This document shows positions 17,386 through 25,225 of a stretch of 38,153 nt of DNA, piece by piece. Both the position numbers and the translations under genes were made by a program. This DNA is from CAYWXV01 sp964462535 (lineage in GTDB: Bacteria; Bacteroidota; Ignavibacteria; OLB7). A model generated the notes under the pieces. That model did not search any database. It was not told where the DNA came from and saw only the letters and a list, made by a program, of their open reading frames with translations. The stretch lies in assembly GCA_964462535.1 (NCBI GenBank), contig CAYWXV010000026.1, forward strand, positions 1 to 38,153, in the 5' to 3' direction. The stretch's first letter is position 1. Every line of letters starts with the position of its first letter.

Positions 17386-18594
17386 GTGCCCAATACCATC
17401 AGCATCGGAGAGGCGCGAAGAATTGCACTCGCTGCGCAGGGATTCGGCACGGCGCGCCCGGTGGGGCGCGTGGGAATACGTCGAATCCGCAGTGTTTTGA
17501 ACGGCCTTGGGATTGTTCAGATCGATTTCGTGAACGTCCTTATTCCCGCCCACTACCTGGTCCCCTTTTCCCGCCTTGGTCCGTACGACATTTCACGCCT
17601 CGATCACCTGATCTACAAGCGCCGCGAGTTTACCGAGCAGTGGGCGCACGAAGCCTCCATCGTACCCATGTCGACATGGCCTCTTCTGCAACATCGTCGC
17701 GATGCGGGGAGGTACCAGCATCCAGTTATCCGTCAGTATCTCACGGATCATCCGGGGTATTTGGAAAGGGTTCTGGAGGACGTGGCGCGTGTGGGTCCAT
17801 CTACGGCTGATGAAATCGCGCCGCCACCGGGGTCGGATGGTCGGGCGCCGCTCAGCTGGTACCGATCGATTCAGCGACTCGCGCTTGAGGCACATTTTGC
17901 TGCGGGCAACGTCTGCGTCGCAACACGACGATCCAACATGGCTCGGGCGTTTGATCTTGCGAAGCGTGTAGTACCTGCAGAACATCACGATCGTCACATG
18001 GACCTCGACGATCAACATCGAAGCCTGATTGATCTTGCCGCACGCGCACATGGCATTGGCACCACAGCAGACCTGGCAGACTACTACCGGATGCCTGTGC
18101 GTGATGCCCGCGTCGCGATACGCGAGCTGGAGGATATGGGGAGGCTCACACTGGTGCGCGTTGAAGGATGGCGCGAACCGGGTTGGCTCCATGCTGAGGC
18201 CCGTGTTCCATCACGAATCGAGGCCTCCACCCTTCTCTCTCCGTTTGATCCCGTCGTCTGGTTTCGCCCACGTGCCGAACGCCTCTTCGATTTCGAGTAT
18301 CGCATCGAGATCTACACGCCAGAAGCGAAGCGGAAGTATGGCTACTATGTCCTCCCCTTCCTTATGGGAGACAGAATTGTCGCGCGTGTCGATCTAAAGG
18401 CGGAGAGGAAGAGCCGACGGCTGGTTGCCGCTTCGACACATCTGGAGCCGGGCGCCGATGCACGGAGCGTCTCGCAGGCACTGGCGTCGGAGTTGCGAAT
18501 CGTGGCGGAGTGGTTGGAACTCGATGGCGTTGACGTCGCACTTAGCGGTTCACTATCCAGACACTTGCGCAAGCATTTCAAGGCCAGCAGGTGA
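17386..18594 (+). CDS. YcaQ-family DNA glycosylase (winged-helix, HTH_42)
   Basis: 402-residue protein of the HTH_42 family whose studied members AlkZ and YcaQ/AlkX excise crosslinked or bulky alkylated bases. The start is GTG at 17386, 6 bases after the previous stop. Family motifs: ARRIALAAQGF near the N terminus, then VQIDFVNV (Q45-I46-D47), which fits the Q-x-D catalytic motif of the YcaQ/AlkX branch rather than Q-x-Q of AlkZ. Later come EQWAHEASIVP, STADEIAPP, LLSPFDPVVWFRPRAERLFDFEYRIEIY in pieces, and YGYYVLPFLMGDRIVARVDLKAER. The full length is kept. It probably protects DNA from crosslinks; the DUF1801 partner gives no further clue. Confidence 0.9.
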   Translation: MPNTISIGEARRIALAAQGFGTARPVGRVGIRRIRSVLNGLGIVQIDFVNVLIPAHYLVPFSRLGPYDISRLDHLIYKRREFTEQWAHEASIVPMSTWPLLQHRRDAGRYQHPVIRQYLTDHPGYLERVLEDVARVGPSTADEIAPPPGSDGRAPLSWYRSIQRLALEAHFAAGNVCVATRRSNMARAFDLAKRVVPAEHHDRHMDLDDQHRSLIDLAARAHGIGTTADLADYYRMPVRDARVAIRELEDMGRLTLVRVEGWREPGWLHAEARVPSRIEASTLLSPFDPVVWFRPRAERLFDFEYRIEIYTPEAKRKYGYYVLPFLMGDRIVARVDLKAERKSRRLVAASTHLEPGADARSVSQALASELRIVAEWLELDGVDVALSGSLSRHLRKHFKASR

Positions 18595-18682
18595 TGTTCC
18601 GTTGAAACATGACCGGAAATCGGCTGCCCCTCTGGTCTCCGCACCGTTTGATCTCAGCAGGTAGCTTCCAGACGAAACATTC

Positions 18683-19249
18683 ATGTTCAGCACGTTGTTT
18701 CGAAACGCAGCCGTAGCTGCCCTCCTCTTCGCACTCCCCTCGTTACTCTGCGCGCAGATTGATAGCACGGAAGGAGCGCGCCGCGGACGAGTTGACGCAA
18801 GGAACGGGTCGATAGAACTACGGGCAGGCTTCAGCGACGACATTTTCGCCGCGGCGGAGTTGCGCTTCCAGCTTCTGGATGTTGTGACGGGTGATCTGTT
18901 CGGTCTGGTAGGTCCGGCCGAGGGGGGGGCGGGGATAACACTGTGGATAATCCCGGAGGTCGGTGTACAAGGATCAATTGGCCTGTCGACCTACTCCGAG
19001 ACTCTGATAGATGGCCCTGCGTTCTCCACGGACTACGTCCTTGGTGGGTCGGCCGCGCTCCGGTTCCCGCTCGGTCGCAAGGGCTCGAGTCTCTTTGCGA
19101 CCATGGTACTCGGTGTTGCGGCGTATGTCGATGCCGACTACTGCTACAATTGTGGATTCATCGAGGATCCGCTTGCCTTCACCCCCATGTACCGTAGCGA
19201 GAGTCGACTGCGGGAGCGGTTGAGCATCGGTTTCGGGCGGCTGTTCTGA
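18683..19249 (+). CDS. Small exported, probably outer-membrane barrel protein
   Basis: 188 residues with signal peptide MFSTLFRNAAVAALLFALPSLLCAQ. The rest is rich in alternating short beta-strand patterns and Gly (IELRAGFSDD, AALRFPLGRKG, SLFATMVLGVAAYVDA) and ends in Phe (GFGRLF), typical of small outer-membrane barrels. A YCYNC motif gives two close cysteines. I recognise no family. It converges on the GIN-domain gene, with only 5 bases between their stops. Confidence 0.6.
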   Translation: MFSTLFRNAAVAALLFALPSLLCAQIDSTEGARRGRVDARNGSIELRAGFSDDIFAAAELRFQLLDVVTGDLFGLVGPAEGGAGITLWIIPEVGVQGSIGLSTYSETLIDGPAFSTDYVLGGSAALRFPLGRKGSSLFATMVLGVAAYVDADYCYNCGFIEDPLAFTPMYRSESRLRERLSIGFGRLF

Positions 19250-19254
19250 TCCTG

Positions 19255-19986
19255 CTATTTCAGTTTCTCCACGCTTCCCGACCCCGTCACGCTCACGTTC
19301 AGAATCGTTGGCTCGCCCCGATACTGCACCACTCCCGATCCGCTAAGATCAACGTTCAGTTCCCCCTGCACCGTCAGTCTGGCTATCCCCGAACCACTGA
19401 GGTTCACCGAGGCGCGCCTAGACACCATGTCGAATGATGCAAGAGCACCGCTTCCGGAAATGTCGATATCGTGCAGGCCTGCCGTTCCACGGAGGGAAAT
19501 CGTACCTGAACCTGAAATCGTTGATGCCAGGCGAGTCTTCACACTCGCGTCCAGGTCGATTGATCCCGAACCCGACACATGTATTGCGACAACATCCTCC
19601 ACAACCTGACCCGACACCACAACGCTCCCCGACCCCGACAGATCAATCCGGTCAAGTGACGGTGTCTGAATCCACACTGTCATGGCCACACCAGCATCGG
19701 TGCAAAATCCCGGTGTGGTGCCGATGATCAGTCGACCGTCGCGGAAGTCGGTCGTCATCAGGTCGACGACGTTCTCATCAGCCTCGACCTTCAACGTTGT
19801 CGTATCGGCAATAGAAACGTAGACGCGCGCGCTGCTCTGCAATTCGATTCCGTGGAGGGGAGCAGAAGCGCGGTACTCGCTCCGCAGTTTTCCAGCCATT
19901 GTCACGTTCATGCAGTTATCGCTGCACGACACGAGAGCGATAGCGAGCGGTAGCAACGGAATACAGCGACAGACCCAGCTGATCAT
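19255..19986 (-). CDS. Lipoprotein with GIN domain (DUF2807, auto-transporter adhesin head-like)
   Basis: 243 residues; the start at 19986 gives MISWVCRCIPLLPLAIALVSC with lipobox LVSC (Cys21), whereas an ATG at 20097 adds 37 residues lacking signal character. The mature part carries the DUF2807/GIN pattern: repeated short words with SGSGS (DLSGSGSVVVSG, HVSGSGSIDL, TISGSGTISL, DISGSGALAS, NLSGSGIARL, DLSGSGVVQY, TGSGSVEKLK), predicting a right-handed parallel beta-helix. These proteins are frequent in Bacteroidota as envelope lipoproteins of unknown function. Confidence 0.88.
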   Translation of the reverse strand: MISWVCRCIPLLPLAIALVSCSDNCMNVTMAGKLRSEYRASAPLHGIELQSSARVYVSIADTTTLKVEADENVVDLMTTDFRDGRLIIGTTPGFCTDAGVAMTVWIQTPSLDRIDLSGSGSVVVSGQVVEDVVAIHVSGSGSIDLDASVKTRLASTISGSGTISLRGTAGLHDIDISGSGALASFDMVSRRASVNLSGSGIARLTVQGELNVDLSGSGVVQYRGEPTILNVSVTGSGSVEKLK

Positions 19987-20126
19987 GGTTCGCCTGAATT
20001 GCGGATAGATTAGGGATTGGAGCGGACCCATAACTACACGCGAGGGTGAGGTTTGATACAGCTGACGGTTTTCGATTTCGCTCAAGTCCGTCGGCACTGC
20101 TGCAACGACTGTCGTCTATCCATCGT

Positions 20127-21206
20127 TCACCGCCCGCTGGCCACGTCACCCGGCATCCTAAACACCTGCTGCGTCATGCAGGTGAGATGTGCGGAACTAC
20201 CGACTCCCTCCGCATCGCAGTAGGCGACCGCGTCGATCAGATCCTGGTCGGTGTAATAGACCAGATACGGAGCGATCGCGACACGCGTCGCCGGGTTGTC
20301 CAGGTAATGTCCGTAGCGATCGACCTTTCCCTTCAACCTCGGCATCGAACGCTCGATGTATGATCCTAGCTCGAACACGCCCGATTCGATAAGGTTGTCG
20401 GGGAGCTGATCGAACGGCCCGTCGTACCAGTTGTTGTTCAGGATGTTGTACCCCTGTACACCGATCAGCACAAGCCGGTGGTTGAGACTGTCAACGAAGA
20501 ACGCGAACTGACTCCGTTCTCCCACTGCTATTCTGTCGTTCACCACACGATAGGTCTCGGTCTCCGGCTGCTCCGGATCGAGCACCCAGTAGAATCTGTT
20601 CATCGTGTTGTTGTAGAGCAGAAGGAATCCCATTCCCGACTCATCCAGATTGCGGAGCACGAACGCTTCATCGGGTCGAAGCAGGCTGGCGGGCGGTTGA
20701 TTCGACGGTAGGTCATGGAGTCTGAAGACAACGCTCTTTCCTTCACACGTCACCCGGTAACGCATCTGATCGATCTTCTTCACGATCACTCCATCCGGCT
20801 CACCGAACGTCCCCCATCCACCAACAAGATTCTTCTCGTTCCATCTCTCACGCTCTCTCTTTTCCGTGTAGCCGAATCCGACGCGCCCCGAGTCCCGCTC
20901 GTGCGGGAAGAGACTGATACTCCCCATCACGTGCTTGCCGGCGGCGGTGAATCCGAAGTAGTAGTAGTTCTCGGATGGATAGACCGTCACCGTATCGTTG
21001 AACGTGGCGAAGAGCCGACGGAAGACCGTGATCGAGTCGTTGAGGTCGATTCCGCTGTCGCGGTATCCATGGATGACCGACTCGTTGGTCTCGAGTCCAC
21101 CAAGCGGCTGGCTTCCCGTCTCCTGCGCAAAGAGCGTTGATGCTGCCGGAAGAGTCAGCAGAGTAAGAAGCGCAAGTGCGACTGAATTGATTTGCGTGCG
21201 TGACAT
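20127..21206 (-). CDS. Exported protein of unknown function
   Basis: 359 residues; the start at 21206 gives the signal peptide MSRTQINSVALALLTLLTLPAASTLFAQ. I do not recognise the family. Visible traits: a Tyr-rich patch (PSENYYYFGF), a stretch with two Trp (ERWNEKNLVGGWGTFGEPDG), MNRFYWVLDPEQPETE, and an all-beta look in the middle. Two cysteines occur near the end (AYCDAEG, LTCMTQQ) and one in the middle. No T9SS domain is seen. It lies 66 bases downstream of the 35-residue repeat gene on the same strand and could be its partner, although a hairpin separates them. Confidence 0.7.
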   Translation of the reverse strand: MSRTQINSVALALLTLLTLPAASTLFAQETGSQPLGGLETNESVIHGYRDSGIDLNDSITVFRRLFATFNDTVTVYPSENYYYFGFTAAGKHVMGSISLFPHERDSGRVGFGYTEKRERERWNEKNLVGGWGTFGEPDGVIVKKIDQMRYRVTCEGKSVVFRLHDLPSNQPPASLLRPDEAFVLRNLDESGMGFLLLYNNTMNRFYWVLDPEQPETETYRVVNDRIAVGERSQFAFFVDSLNHRLVLIGVQGYNILNNNWYDGPFDQLPDNLIESGVFELGSYIERSMPRLKGKVDRYGHYLDNPATRVAIAPYLVYYTDQDLIDAVAYCDAEGVGSSAHLTCMTQQVFRMPGDVASGR

Positions 21207-21235
21207 TGCTGCTGCCCCTGGTCCATGTAGTGAAG

Positions 21236-21259
21236 TGGTCCCCCCCTGCGGGAGGACCA
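21236..21259 (-). terminator. Strong GC hairpin between the repeat protein and the unknown exported protein
   Basis: Minus strand TGGTCCTCCC-GCAG-GGGGGGACCA: a 10-bp stem with one G-T pair and a 4-base loop, starting 13 bases after the stop of the repeat gene. No T tract follows. It could terminate or partly terminate transcription, or protect the upstream mRNA. Confidence 0.45.
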
Positions 21260-21272
21260 CCAGTTGTTGTCG

Positions 21273-22637
21273 TTACTTGATATCGGCGTCGAAGAGCTCG
21301 AAGGCGCGGAGCCCGCTCTTGTTCGGACCTTCTGCGATGTGTCGATCGGCCGGAACACGCTGTGTCTGGAAGCGACCCTGGGTGATGTGCACAAGTCCAT
21401 CATCGATCGGCTTGAACGACGTCTTGTCGGGGCCATCCGCTACGTGACGTTCGGCAGGGACACGCTGCGAAGCATACTTCCCCTGCGTGATGTGAACCAG
21501 CCCATCCTCCACCGGCTTCAGCGACGTCTTATCCGGTCCCTCCGCGATGTGTCGATCTGCCGGAACACGCTGCGATGCGAACTGACCTTGGGTGATGTGA
21601 ACAAGTCCGTCATCGATCGGCTTGAACGACGTCTTCTCCGGCCCCTCCGCGATATGACGTTCGGTGGGAACGCGTTGCGAGGCATACTGGCCCTGCGTGA
21701 TGTGCACCAACCCGTCGTCGATCGGCTTCAGCGACGTCTTGTTCGGTCCTTCGGCGATGTGTCGATCGGCAGGAACACGTTGGGAAGCAAATTGACCCTG
21801 GGTGATATGCACCAATCCGTCGTCGATCGGCCTCAACGACGTCTTCTCCGGTCCCTCGGCGATATGACGTTCCGCTGGTACGCGTTGCGAAGCGAACCTT
21901 CCCTGTGTGATGTGCACCAGGCCATCATCAAGTCCCTTCAGCGACGACTTGTTGGGACCGTCGGCGACATGACGTTCCGGTGCGACGTACTGCGACGTGA
22001 ACTGCCCCTGCGTGACATGTACCAGGACGGCATCATCCACGCGAAGCGACGTCTGTCGTGGACCCTGGGCCACGTGCTGGCTCTCCGGCACGCGCTGAGA
22101 CTTGAACCGTCCCTGCGTGATATGCACCAGCCCGTCGTCGACCGGCTTGAAGGATGTCTTGTCAGGGCCATCGACGACATGCCGATCCGCGGGAACGCGT
22201 TGTGAGGCGAATCGTCCCTGGGTGACATGAATCAACCCGTCATCGAGTTGCTTGAACGATGTCTTGTCCGGTCCCTCCGCAACGTGTCGATCTGAGGGCA
22301 CTCTCTGCGAGGCGTACTGCCCCTGCGTGATATGCACCAGCCCATCGTCGACCGGTTTGAAGGATGTCTTGTCGGGGCCCTCGGCGACATGCCGATCGGA
22401 CGGAACGCGTTGCGACGCGAACTGTCCCTGCGTCACGTGAACCAGCCCGTCGTCGATTTGTTTGAATGACGTCTGCTCGCGCCCCTCCGCGACATGTCGG
22501 TCCGGCGGTACCTGCTGCGATTTCCATTGTCCCTGTGTGATATGGACATACCGCGTGGTATCCGTCTGCGCATGAATGTGCCCTGATAGGGCAAGTACGG
22601 CTCCAGCGCCCAGCAATAGTCGACCTAGCGTTTTCAT
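21273..22637 (-). CDS. Exported protein made of twelve 35-residue tandem repeats
   Basis: 454 residues. The start at 22637 is preceded by a good ribosome site (GGAGGGATTATC then ATG) and opens the signal peptide MKTLGRLLLGAGAVLALSGHIHAQ. Residues 31-450 are twelve units of exactly 35 residues without insertions, with consensus VHITQGQFASQRVPADRH followed by IAEGPDKTSFKPIDDGL. Units 5 and 6 are the most divergent; 7-11 the most alike. The unit has a His-containing strand, a conserved QRVP turn and an acidic end. There are no cysteines, no membrane segments after the signal and no sorting domain. I do not recognise the repeat family. Periplasmic or surface location and a fibrous or propeller-like structural or binding role are guesses. 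Confidence 0.85.
   Translation of the reverse strand: MKTLGRLLLGAGAVLALSGHIHAQTDTTRYVHITQGQWKSQQVPPDRHVAEGREQTSFKQIDDGLVHVTQGQFASQRVPSDRHVAEGPDKTSFKPVDDGLVHITQGQYASQRVPSDRHVAEGPDKTSFKQLDDGLIHVTQGRFASQRVPADRHVVDGPDKTSFKPVDDGLVHITQGRFKSQRVPESQHVAQGPRQTSLRVDDAVLVHVTQGQFTSQYVAPERHVADGPNKSSLKGLDDGLVHITQGRFASQRVPAERHIAEGPEKTSLRPIDDGLVHITQGQFASQRVPADRHIAEGPNKTSLKPIDDGLVHITQGQYASQRVPTERHIAEGPEKTSFKPIDDGLVHITQGQFASQRVPADRHIAEGPDKTSLKPVEDGLVHITQGKYASQRVPAERHVADGPDKTSFKPIDDGLVHITQGRFQTQRVPADRHIAEGPNKSGLRAFELFDADIK
21288..22547 (-). repeat. Twelve 105-bp in-frame coding repeats
   Basis: The repeat part of the gene above, 12 x 105 bp with no frame change. In units 7-12 residue 16 alternates E, D, E, D, E, D (AERH/ADRH/TERH), which suggests that pairs of units (210 bp) were duplicated together. 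Confidence 0.88.
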
Positions 22638-22825
22638 GATAATCCCTCCGTTGGCATGCATGTTCGTGCGTTCGTCCCTGTCCTTTGTGTGAATGATATC
22701 ATGCTAACGAACCGGCCTAAAGAAGACTTAAGAGGTGTGGGATGGGAATTGGACAGCAATCGGCGTGGCCAGTTGGGCAGTGGGGCGGCGGCGGGGAGTT
22801 GAGCCGCCTTTGTACCTTGCGGCCC

Positions 22826-23728
22826 ATGAGTAAAAGGGATGAGTCCAGCGAGAACTTCCAGCGCATTCGACGGTACCGACCGAAGCGTAGCGTTATCCGG
22901 ACGTTGACCGATCTGACGCCGTCGCCAGATGCGAAAGCGGCGTACGAGGCACGATTTGTCGACGACGCTCCAGAATTCGCGGACGGCGATCTACAGGAAC
23001 TCCACGACCGGGGAATCCTTCGATTGATGCGTCGTCAGTTGAAGAGTGGAAAGGAAGCCACGGTGTACATCGGTGATGGCGATTTGGGACGAATTGCAGT
23101 CAAGCTCTACCACGACATCGAAGCGCGGAGCTTCAGGAATGATGCACAGTACAGCGCCGGTCGCTACATAGGCGATCTACGAATTCAGCGTGCAATTGCG
23201 CAGGGTTCCAAGGCGGGGCTTGCCGCGCGGCTGGCTCTGTGGGTCCAGAACGAATTCAACGAGTTGGAGATGCTGCACGCGGCCGGAGTTCCGGTTCCCC
23301 GCCCGATCGCTCACTCCGGGAAGGCAATCGCCATGGAGTTTGTCGGCGATGGACTCGAACCGGCGCCGCGGCTCTCCGAAGTACGTCTTACACGAATCGA
23401 GGCAACGGATGCTCTGAATCAGGCCGTCACCGCCCTTGCGGGCATCGTTGCTTGTGGTCGTGTGCACGGCGATTACTCGACGTTCAATCTTCTATGGTCG
23501 AAACGAAGGGTTATCGTGATCGACCTCCCGCAGCTGATTGCCATTGACGAGAATCCGGACGCCGCAGAATTCCTCAAACGCGACATCGACTCGCTCTGCA
23601 CGACGTTCGCACGGTTCCACATCGACATCGACAGAGCAGCAATCGCCCGGACAGTCGTTCCGCTCACTGGACGCGACCTCATCCATTCCCCGCTCCGCTC
23701 GGTACGAACCGATTTGCGTGGTCATTAG
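22826..23728 (+). CDS. RIO-type serine/threonine protein kinase
   Basis: 300 residues; the start at 22826 (MSKRDESSEN) follows TGTACCTTGCGGCCC, while an ATG at 22742 adds 28 unconvincing residues. RIO kinase motifs are clear: P-loop-like GKEATVY (75-81), the lysine of AVKLY (K93), the catalytic loop HGDYSTFN (214-221, catalytic Asp216), and the metal-binding IDLPQ (Asp233) in place of DFG. There is no classical activation segment. Archaeal and eukaryotic RIO1 act in small-ribosomal-subunit maturation; what bacterial members phosphorylate or bind is poorly known. The N-terminal 60 residues are basic and may bind RNA or act as a regulator. The esterase gene starts 70 bases downstream. Confidence 0.9.
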   Translation: MSKRDESSENFQRIRRYRPKRSVIRTLTDLTPSPDAKAAYEARFVDDAPEFADGDLQELHDRGILRLMRRQLKSGKEATVYIGDGDLGRIAVKLYHDIEARSFRNDAQYSAGRYIGDLRIQRAIAQGSKAGLAARLALWVQNEFNELEMLHAAGVPVPRPIAHSGKAIAMEFVGDGLEPAPRLSEVRLTRIEATDALNQAVTALAGIVACGRVHGDYSTFNLLWSKRRVIVIDLPQLIAIDENPDAAEFLKRDIDSLCTTFARFHIDIDRAAIARTVVPLTGRDLIHSPLRSVRTDLRGH

Positions 23729-23798
23729 AATCAGTGCACGACGAGCTACCCTACTCCCCGTTCCTTCCTTCTCACACCGTACTCCCCACTCCCACTCC

Positions 23799-24464
23799 AT
23801 GCCCACAGAACATCATCTGATCGTAGACCGAACGGCTCGCTACTACACACGTGGTCTGGATGACGGGACCGCCGAAGAGATATGGATCGTACTCCATGGC
23901 CAGGGACAACTCGCGGCACCATTTCTGGAGCTGTTCTCCGCTATCGATGACGGGACCAGATGTCTCGTCGCGGCCGAAGGGCTCTCTCGTTTCTATCCAT
24001 CACCGACCTCGACGTCAGTCGGCGCCTGCTGGATGACGAGAGAAGATCGACTCAATGAGATTCGGGACTACGTCGATTATATCGACAAGCTGGTCGATCA
24101 TCTGATCGACACGACGGTCGCAGACGACCCACGCGTCGTCATTCTCGGGTTCTCGCAGGGTGGCGCCACCGCATGTCGATGGGCGACATATGGCCGGCGG
24201 GCGCCCGAACGACTCATCGTCTGGGGAAGCGATGTTCCTCCGGACCTGAAAACCGATGTGCTCAAGGAGCGGATCGCTCAGGGGATGGATCTAACGCTCG
24301 TGCTAGGCACCAGCGATGAGTACATCACGCCTAAGATTGTCGCGCGTGAACGGGATCGACTCGCGAATGACGGGATTGGCTACAGACTGGTCACGTACGA
24401 GGGGGGACACAGCATCGATCCCGCGACCCTTCAAGCCGTTGCCAGCGGAGCGGAGCACGGATGA
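23799..24464 (+). CDS. Alpha/beta-hydrolase (carboxylesterase/phospholipase family)
   Basis: 221-residue soluble hydrolase of the carboxylesterase/phospholipase type. Ser119 lies in the nucleophile elbow GFSQGG, Asp173 in LGTSDEYITP, and His204 in YEGGHSID, a complete triad. HGQGQ near residue 33 forms the oxyanion side. No signal peptide is seen, so it should act in the cytoplasm or at the inner membrane surface. Start chosen at 23799 (MPTEHHLIVD); the open frame extends upstream, but that part overlaps the kinase. It overlaps the next gene by 4 bases (ATGA), so it is translationally coupled to the Lgt-like gene. The substrate could be an acyl ester of a lipid, but this is inference from context. 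Confidence 0.87.
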   Translation: MPTEHHLIVDRTARYYTRGLDDGTAEEIWIVLHGQGQLAAPFLELFSAIDDGTRCLVAAEGLSRFYPSPTSTSVGACWMTREDRLNEIRDYVDYIDKLVDHLIDTTVADDPRVVILGFSQGGATACRWATYGRRAPERLIVWGSDVPPDLKTDVLKERIAQGMDLTLVLGTSDEYITPKIVARERDRLANDGIGYRLVTYEGGHSIDPATLQAVASGAEHG

Positions 24465-25225
24465 ACCTCCCGGTTATCTGGCATATGTTCGGGTTCCAGA
24501 TCTACGCCCACACAATACTCGAACTTGCAGGGTACTCGCTCGGATTTCAGCTCTTCCGCCTCACCAGAAAACGATGGGGCCTCCCTCCCATTCCCCGCGC
24601 CGATGCGCTTCTCCTTCTGGGAGGCTGCATTCTTGGAGCAGCCATGGGATCGAAGCTTCTGGCATGGATCGACAGACCCACCCTCTACTTCGGTTCCGTC
24701 GGCAACCTCCCATTGCTGCTCGAGGGAAAGACGATTGTGGGAGGATTACTCGGCGGGTGGATGGGCGTTGAGGCAGTTAAGAAGAGGATCAGACTCACGG
24801 TCGCGACCGGGGACGCATACGTCTTTCCGTTGATACTCGGGATGATCGTGGGACGAGTCGGTTGCTTTCTCACGGGACCGATGGATGACACGTGGGGCGC
24901 CGCTACCACCGGGGTTTTCGGGATTGATCCGGGAGACGGTGTTGCGAGGTATCCGCTTCCCCTATTCGAAATCGTTCTGCTCGGAGTGGTCGGCGCTGGT
25001 CTGTGGTTACGACATCGCCGAGCGCATTCTCATGGACTCCTCTTTCGGCTTTTCATTCTGTTCTACATGACCTATCGATTCGGCGTGGAATTCCTGAAGG
25101 AGCGAGACGCCGTGTACCTCGGGTTGAGTGGAATTCAGCTGGCTGCATTAGTTGGAGCCACCTTCGCACTCTGGTCGATGTTCAAGCACCTCAACAACCA
25201 GCAATACAGCAATCAGTACGCATGA
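24461..25225 (+). CDS. Divergent prolipoprotein diacylglyceryl transferase-like membrane protein
   Basis: 254-residue inner-membrane protein with about seven hydrophobic segments, homologous to Lgt. Retained: GRVGCFLTG (131-139), corresponding to the GRxGNFxNGE block with its Arg, and YRFGVEFLKERD (205-216), corresponding to the second essential Arg block. Altered: the HGG histidine region reads KTIVGGLLGG (90-99, Val in place of His), Asn is replaced by Cys135, and the following Glu is replaced in TGPMDDTWG. E. coli Lgt needs that His and both Arg, so normal lipoprotein diacylglyceryl transfer is doubtful. It is coupled by ATGA overlaps to the hydrolase before and the radical SAM gene after. 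A role in transferring or binding a diacylglyceryl or other lipid group is inferred. Confidence 0.85.
   Translation: MNLPVIWHMFGFQIYAHTILELAGYSLGFQLFRLTRKRWGLPPIPRADALLLLGGCILGAAMGSKLLAWIDRPTLYFGSVGNLPLLLEGKTIVGGLLGGWMGVEAVKKRIRLTVATGDAYVFPLILGMIVGRVGCFLTGPMDDTWGAATTGVFGIDPGDGVARYPLPLFEIVLLGVVGAGLWLRHRRAHSHGLLFRLFILFYMTYRFGVEFLKERDAVYLGLSGIQLAALVGATFALWSMFKHLNNQQYSNQYA

Noticed and set aside
21264..22205. Plus-strand open frame opposite the 35-residue repeat gene
   Set aside because: Its repeats mirror those of the real gene, which has a signal peptide and a ribosome binding site; no promoter or start context supports the plus strand.
21288..22547. CRISPR array at the 105-bp repeats
   Set aside because: Repeats are contiguous, in frame and diverged as protein sequence; there are no spacers.
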